A stretch of DNA of 9,733 nt. Origin: Bacillota bacterium (GTDB lineage: Bacteria; Bacillota_E; JAJZYS01; JAJYTV01). The notes below the pieces were generated by a model that did not search any database, was not told where the DNA came from, and worked only from the letters and a program-made list of their open reading frames with translations. The stretch lies in assembly GCA_021845645.1 (NCBI GenBank), contig JAJZVM010000162.1:1-9733 (forward strand), read 5' to 3'. The number at the start of each line of letters is the position of its first letter. Positions within the stretch are counted from its first letter, which is position 1. The translations under genes and the position numbers were made by a program. This document shows, piece by piece, positions 6,110-9,733 of the stretch.

Positions 6110-6790
6110 CTAGCGTTTGGCTCGCTTTGCGGCGGGGGCCTGTCGCACCTCGCCCTCCAGCAGCAGGTAGCGGACGACCAGGGCAGCGACAATGGCGCCT
6201 GCGATCGGGCCGACGATATAGATCCAGACGCTCGCGTACTGTCCCGAGATGAGCGCGGGGCCGAGCGTGCGCGCAGGGTTCATCGAGCCGCCCGTAAGGG
6301 CGCCGCCCCAGAACGCACCGAGTCCGAGCGCCCCGCCGACTGCAAGTCCAGAGGCGAGGGGCGGGAACTTCGGATGGAACGTCATCGAGACCGCGAAAAC
6401 GAGTCCGAAGGTCAGAAGGGCCTCGAGCGCCGCGCCGCGCGCCCCGCCCCAGCCTGGCACGGGCACCGTGGCGCCGAGCGAAGCCACATGGCCGAGGATG
6501 CCGAGCAGAACCAGGGCCGCCACGACGGCGCCGAGAAGCTGCGCCACGATGTAGAGCACCGCGTCCCGGAAGGGTATCCTGCCCAGGGTGAGCACGCCGA
6601 TCGTGACAGCAGGGTTGACATGGGCGCCGGAGATGGGCCCGATGGTGTAGACGAGGACCATCAGGACGAGGAAGACCACGAACGGTACGTTCGCTGTGGC
6701 ACTGTGCGTCATGGCATCCATCATCACAGCGCCGGCGATCACCGTAGTGAGCAGAAACGTGCCTACGAACTCGGCGACGTACTTCTTCAA
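6110..6790 (-). CDS. Aquaporin-family (MIP) channel, NIP-like
   Basis: A 226-aa membrane channel with six helices and both half-helix motifs: GAHVNPAVTIG and GGSMNPARTLGPAL. The C-terminal half (GLAVGG..., then MNPARTLGPAL and WIYIVGPIAGA) resembles plant NIPs and bacterial AqpN more than water-specific AqpZ. Aligned on the NPA motifs, the aromatic/arginine filter reads Val, Ala, Gly, Arg where E. coli AqpZ has Phe43, His174, Thr183, Arg189. This points to a wide pore for small neutral solutes such as glycerol, urea or metalloid acids (inference). The start is taken as TTG (6788-6790) giving MKKYVAEFVGTF, with AGGGGGAG at 6795-6802. The frame remains open far upstream, but that extension is not MIP-like. 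Convergent with EamA. Confidence 0.9.
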   Translation of the reverse strand: MKKYVAEFVGTFLLTTVIAGAVMMDAMTHSATANVPFVVFLVLMVLVYTIGPISGAHVNPAVTIGVLTLGRIPFRDAVLYIVAQLLGAVVAALVLLGILGHVASLGATVPVPGWGGARGAALEALLTFGLVFAVSMTFHPKFPPLASGLAVGGALGLGAFWGGALTGGSMNPARTLGPALISGQYASVWIYIVGPIAGAIVAALVVRYLLLEGEVRQAPAAKRAKR

Positions 6791-7209
6791 AAGTCTCCCC
6801 CTCTTGGCCGGGGCCTGGCATGGATAGCGCCTACTGGATGTAGTGTACGCATGCGAGGGGGGTCCTCGGCAAGTGCCTCGCTCACCGCAAGGTGTGCGGG
6901 CGCCTCCGCCGATCGTTGGCAAGCCCGCGATCGTGCCGAACCTCTCGGCGCAAGTAAGGAGCTCGCGCGCAGTATGGCCTCTCGTCGCCCAAGCGTCACA
7001 CGGGCTCGAGACGGCAGGGCTGTGGATCCCCCAGCGCGACATTGACCCGGCTTTGCGCTGCGGTGCGGGCCCAGGCCGCAGTCCTACCCGGCCTGCGGCC
7101 TGGGCCGCCAGCTACGCCAAAAGATTTGGGCGGCGACGTTCTCCTTCACGTCGCGCCAATCCGCGCCACCTTGCGGGTCGCCGGCGCCCCGACCCCGCCT
7201 GGTTGCCAG
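6791..7209. other. 419-nt intergenic region between channel and receptor
   Basis: I see no convincing gene here; an open frame on + at 6843-7220 has no family resemblance. On the aquaporin side, inverted repeats GCGAGG/CCTCGC (6853-6858, 6876-6881) and CCGCA/TGCGG (6885-6889, 6895-6899) could be operator or leader structure, and a weak TTGCCG...TACACT pair with 19-nt spacing is the best promoter candidate I found. The receptor side holds hairpins at 7133-7154 (GCGACGT/ACGTCGC) and 7068-7106. Confidence 0.5.
7068..7106 (-). terminator. Perfect 14-bp hairpin 3' of the chemoreceptor gene
   Basis: GGCCCAGGCCGCAG (7068-7081) is the exact reverse complement of 7093-7106, with an 11-nt loop. It lies about 100 nt downstream of the receptor stop codon. 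There is no U-tract on the minus strand. It could be a U-less terminator or could insulate the aquaporin promoter from read-through. Confidence 0.45.
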
Positions 7210-8691
7210 CTACATCTTGAACGCATCGACGGACGACTTGAGCTCGCCCGCAAGACCCGCGAGGGCGGCCGCCGAGCGCGCGACGTCGCTCGTCGCGGTG
7301 GCGATGCGCTGAATGGAGCCGGACGCCTCTCGCGCGGAGGCCGCGATGTCCTTGGAGCCGTCCGCCGCCTCGGTGATCGAGTGGCTCACCTCGCCGCTCG
7401 CGGCAGCCGCCTCCTCCGTAGCGGCCGAGTTCTGCTCGATCACCGCCGACACGGAGGCCACCCGCTCGTCCGCCGCGCGCACGGTGGCGATCGTCTGCTG
7501 CATCGCGGACGCGATCTCCCGCACCTCGTCCGAGGTGCCCGCCATCACGCCGAGGATCAGGGCGAGGCCCTGGCTTGCGCGGTCGCTGATCGCCTTGCCC
7601 TCGGCGGCCAAGGCGAGAACGCTCTGAACAGATGAGAGCGCCACGGTGGTCGTCCCGTGGATCGTCCCGGTCAGACTCTCGATGTCCCGTGTGGAGTCCG
7701 CGGCCCTTCCCGCAAGTTCGCGCACCTCATCCGCCACCACCGCGAAGCCGCGGCCGTGTTCGCCCGCCCTCGCAGCCTCGATCGCCGCGTTCAGGGCCAA
7801 GAGGTTGGTCTGTTCGGTGATTCCCGTGATCACTTGCGAGATCTCGTCGATCTGTGCCGCGTAACTGGCCATCTGCTGAACCTTTTCGGCAGCCTCCGCC
7901 GTCGCCTGGCCGATCGCCTGCACCTTGGCCAGGAGTGTCTCGATCGCCCCCGCCGCCTCCCGCGCCGACGCAGCGCCATCCTCAGTCTGCCGGGCTATGT
8001 CCCTGGCGGCGGCGCCTACGCTCTCCGTGCCCTGACTGACGGCGCGGAGCGCATCCATCACACCCTGGGCCTCGATCGCCTGCTCCTGGGCACCGCGGGC
8101 GATCTGATCGACAGTGCTCGCGAGCTGGCTCATCGTCTCGGCGGACTGGTGTGCCGTCTGGCTACCCAATGCGGCTGTCGCGGAAACCTGGTCGACCGCG
8201 GCCAGGACCTCCTCGACCGTGACGGACGACTCCGTCGCGGCCGAGCTGAGACCGGCGCTCTGCGAGCCGATCGCCTCGCTCGTGCGGATGACCGAGCTGA
8301 TCAGGCCGCGCAGGGCCTCCACCGTCGCCCTGAGTGCGTCCGACGCGTCGCCGACCTCGTCCAGGTGCGTGGCACCATGCCCTTCGAGGGCCAGGTCTCC
8401 CGATGCGAGCCGCCGGATGTTGGCGATGAGGCGGCGCACCATGCGCACGATCGCCGCCGCAATGAGATAGGCGCTCACAACCGAGATGGCCGCGGCGACG
8501 GCCGTCGCCACGTAGAGCACTGTCTCGAGGCCATGCATCGCCGCGGAGAGTTGCGCGACCGTGTGCAGCTGGGAGACCGCCCGTGAAATCGTGGCGGTGA
8601 CCAGCACCACCGAGATCACGAAGATTACGACAGGCACCAGGGCTGCGGAGAGAATCTTCTGCATCAGGCCTACGCGGATGCCTTGCCCCAT
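7210..8691 (-). CDS. Methyl-accepting chemotaxis protein with minimal outer loop
   Basis: A 493-aa chemoreceptor that passes signals to CheA/CheW. Order of parts: helix TM1 (about 12-33), an extracytoplasmic loop of only about 25 residues, TM2 (about 58-82), a HAMP domain (about 83-136, with RLASGDL and [10 protein letters not shown]), then a long coiled coil. The signalling tip is fully conserved at about 291-325: [20 protein letters not shown] and [18 protein letters not shown] likely methylation region lies at 419-430 ([12 protein letters not shown]). There is no C-terminal pentapeptide tether for CheR/CheB and no ligand-binding domain. The start is the ATG at 8689-8691, with AAGGTGG about eight bases upstream; an ATG nine codons later is less well supported. 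The gene stands alone with no che genes nearby. Confidence 0.93.
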   Translation of the reverse strand: MGQGIRVGLMQKILSAALVPVVIFVISVVLVTATISRAVSQLHTVAQLSAAMHGLETVLYVATAVAAAISVVSAYLIAAAIVRMVRRLIANIRRLASGDLALEGHGATHLDEVGDASDALRATVEALRGLISSVIRTSEAIGSQSAGLSSAATESSVTVEEVLAAVDQVSATAALGSQTAHQSAETMSQLASTVDQIARGAQEQAIEAQGVMDALRAVSQGTESVGAAARDIARQTEDGAASAREAAGAIETLLAKVQAIGQATAEAAEKVQQMASYAAQIDEISQVITGITEQTNLLALNAAIEAARAGEHGRGFAVVADEVRELAGRAADSTRDIESLTGTIHGTTTVALSSVQSVLALAAEGKAISDRASQGLALILGVMAGTSDEVREIASAMQQTIATVRAADERVASVSAVIEQNSAATEEAAAASGEVSHSITEAADGSKDIAASAREASGSIQRIATATSDVARSAAALAGLAGELKSSVDAFKM

Positions 8692-8924
8692 GATCGCGAC
8701 CACCTTGCGAAGTGTCTCGTGCCCCGCAGGACCAAACGCCCATGCAATGTACAACCGCCAGAATCCAGCAACTTGCCCCATGGGACAACAACCATGTGGA
8801 CCACTGGCCACGCCGGAATCGGGGGCCGGTTCCAGTGGCCGAAAGCCCGGCTATATGCCATGCGATCCTGTCCAGACGGGCCATGCCTATGGGGCTGCAC
8901 GGCAGCGGCCTGCCGGCGGAAGGA
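8692..8924. other. Intergenic region upstream of the chemoreceptor
   Basis: No gene is seen in these 233 nt. CCACTGG (8801-8807) and CCAGTGG (8832-8838) are reverse complements that bracket a smaller GGAA/TTCC pair. The repeat could be a weak terminator for the kinase gene or an operator for the receptor. I found no clear sigma-70, sigma-28 or sigma-54 promoter. Confidence 0.35.
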
Positions 8925-9539
8925 CTAGCTTCCCTGTGCGGGCGGCATACCCCTACCATCCGCGGTACCCGCGCCTCGGGCGGCGCGCAAAGCCGCAAGC
9001 AGGCGCCGCACGTCCCGCGGGCGGCGCACCACGACCCATGCCTGACCGAGCGGCGCAGCCGCGCGCCTGCGCAGGACCCTTTCCCGCGAGCGCAGCGGGA
9101 AGCGCCAGATCCATTGCAGGAACTCGAGGTCGAAGTGCTCCGGGCAACCGGCCGCGAGATCGGGGCGCACCTTGCCGCGCAGTCGGACCCCACGCCAGAA
9201 GGCCCGCCAGAGGCAGATCTCGCGTGGCAGGTCGAGGAAGAGCACGCCATCCGCGCGCGCGAGCCGGATGTCCAGGGTGCGGCTATAGTTGCCGTCGATC
9301 ACCCAGTGCTCCGCGAGCACGATTTCGCTCTGGATCCGCTCCCATTCGGCGTCCGCCCGCGCTTGCCAGCCTGGCAGCCAGAAAAGCTGATCGAGATGGT
9401 GGAGCGGCAGGTCGAGCAGGTCCGCGACCTCGCGCGACAGGGTGGACTTCCCGGCCCCACCCGACCCCAGCACGACGATGCGCCGGCATGCGGCAAGCCT
9501 TTGCGCGGCGTCTGCCGCGTCGAACCTCGGCCGTGTCAT
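8925..9539 (-). CDS. FlaR-like P-loop kinase/NTPase (adenylate kinase-related)
   Basis: A 204-aa cytosolic P-loop protein of the FlaR or 'DNA topology modulation protein' type, related to adenylate kinase; no member has a firmly known substrate that I can cite. Walker A is GSGGAGKS (25-32). It is followed by the family pattern LPLHHLDQLFWLPGW, then WVIDGNYSRTLDIRLARAD, a Walker-B-like VLFLDLPREICLWR, and a C-terminal CPEHFDLEFLQWIWRFP block. The start is the ATG at 9537-9539, with GGGAAG about nine bases upstream. The frame is open upstream to 9716, but that stretch is the shadow of the neighbouring gene. The ATG overlaps that gene's stop (ATGA), so the two are probably translationally coupled. 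Confidence 0.87.
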   Translation of the reverse strand: MTRPRFDAADAAQRLAACRRIVVLGSGGAGKSTLSREVADLLDLPLHHLDQLFWLPGWQARADAEWERIQSEIVLAEHWVIDGNYSRTLDIRLARADGVLFLDLPREICLWRAFWRGVRLRGKVRPDLAAGCPEHFDLEFLQWIWRFPLRSRERVLRRRAAAPLGQAWVVVRRPRDVRRLLAALRAARGAGTADGRGMPPAQGS

Positions 9540-9733
9540 GGCTTCCGGCTTCCCAAAGCGCCCCAGTCTGCCGCAGCGAGGCACATGTCGAGGCGCCCCA
9601 TGGTCACCGTGACCGCAAGTCCCTGTACACAGGCCCAGGCGAGGGACGCCCTGTCGACATGCCTGCCGAAGGGCACGACCTGCACCCTGCCCTGGCCCGC
9701 GCGGCCACAGCCGCATCGCGGCTCGGCCGGCAG
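9536..9733 (-). CDS. 3' end of an unidentified gene
   Basis: On the minus strand a frame open from the right edge encodes 65 residues and stops at TGA (9536-9538), overlapping the kinase ATG by ATGA. Third codon positions are strongly G/C, more than in the competing frame, which supports real coding. The readable part includes VQVVPFGRHVDR, SLAWACVQGLAV and a tail ending ADWGALGSRKP. I do not recognise the family from this fragment. The overlap suggests one operon with the FlaR-like kinase. Confidence 0.7.
   Translation of the reverse strand: MPAEPRCGCGRAGQGRVQVVPFGRHVDRASLAWACVQGLAVTVTMGRLDMCLAAADWGALGSRKP

Noticed and set aside
6843..7220. A 125-codon + strand open frame between the aquaporin and receptor genes.
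   Set aside because: No recognisable motif, Pro/Arg/Ala-rich composition, and it runs through the 14-bp hairpin and into the receptor's 3' end.
9540..9716. N-terminal extension of the FlaR-like kinase by 59 residues.
   Set aside because: The same DNA encodes the G/C3-biased 3' end of the upstream gene in another frame, and the kinase family starts just before Walker A.

Overview
This window comes from a GC-rich bacterial chromosome. Third codon positions are mostly G or C, Shine-Dalgarno sequences are GGAG-type, and several genes start with GTG or TTG. A lipoprotein signal (LAAC) and a chemotaxis receptor show a cell with an energised membrane and motility. I see no rRNA, tRNA, phage, insertion sequence or CRISPR array. 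The sequence does not fix the taxon; a GC-rich Firmicute, a Chloroflexi-like organism and a proteobacterium all remain possible.

Layout. A 5'-truncated cytosine deaminase (codA) runs into the window on the + strand (2-805) and meets a minus-strand aldo/keto reductase (858-1811) across a hairpin. Next comes a minus-strand ABC importer operon of the taurine/sulfonate/nitrate class, transcribed permease (3881-4741) > lipoprotein binding protein (2797-3843) > ATPase (1959-2780). It ends at a 17-bp perfect hairpin just after the ATPase stop. The importer is divergent from a + strand EamA drug/metabolite-type exporter (5038-5970). The roughly 300-400 nt between them is densely folded, with a three-way-junction-like fold and two terminator-like hairpins reading toward the importer. 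A minus-strand aquaporin-family channel (6110-6790) is convergent with EamA. It is followed upstream by a methyl-accepting chemotaxis protein (7210-8691), then a FlaR-like small P-loop kinase/NTPase (8925-9539). The kinase overlaps by ATGA the 3' end of another gene that enters from the right edge (9536-9733).

How the parts may fit. The region is mainly uptake, efflux and nucleobase handling. Cytosine deaminase beside a TauABC-like importer suggests, but does not prove, that the importer carries a nitrogenous compound rather than taurine; no taurine dioxygenase is present. The most unusual points are the folded leader between the importer and EamA, the importer permease whose only well-placed Shine-Dalgarno sits before an ACG codon, the wide NIP-like predicted filter of the aquaporin, and a set of long GC-rich hairpins without U-tracts at gene ends.
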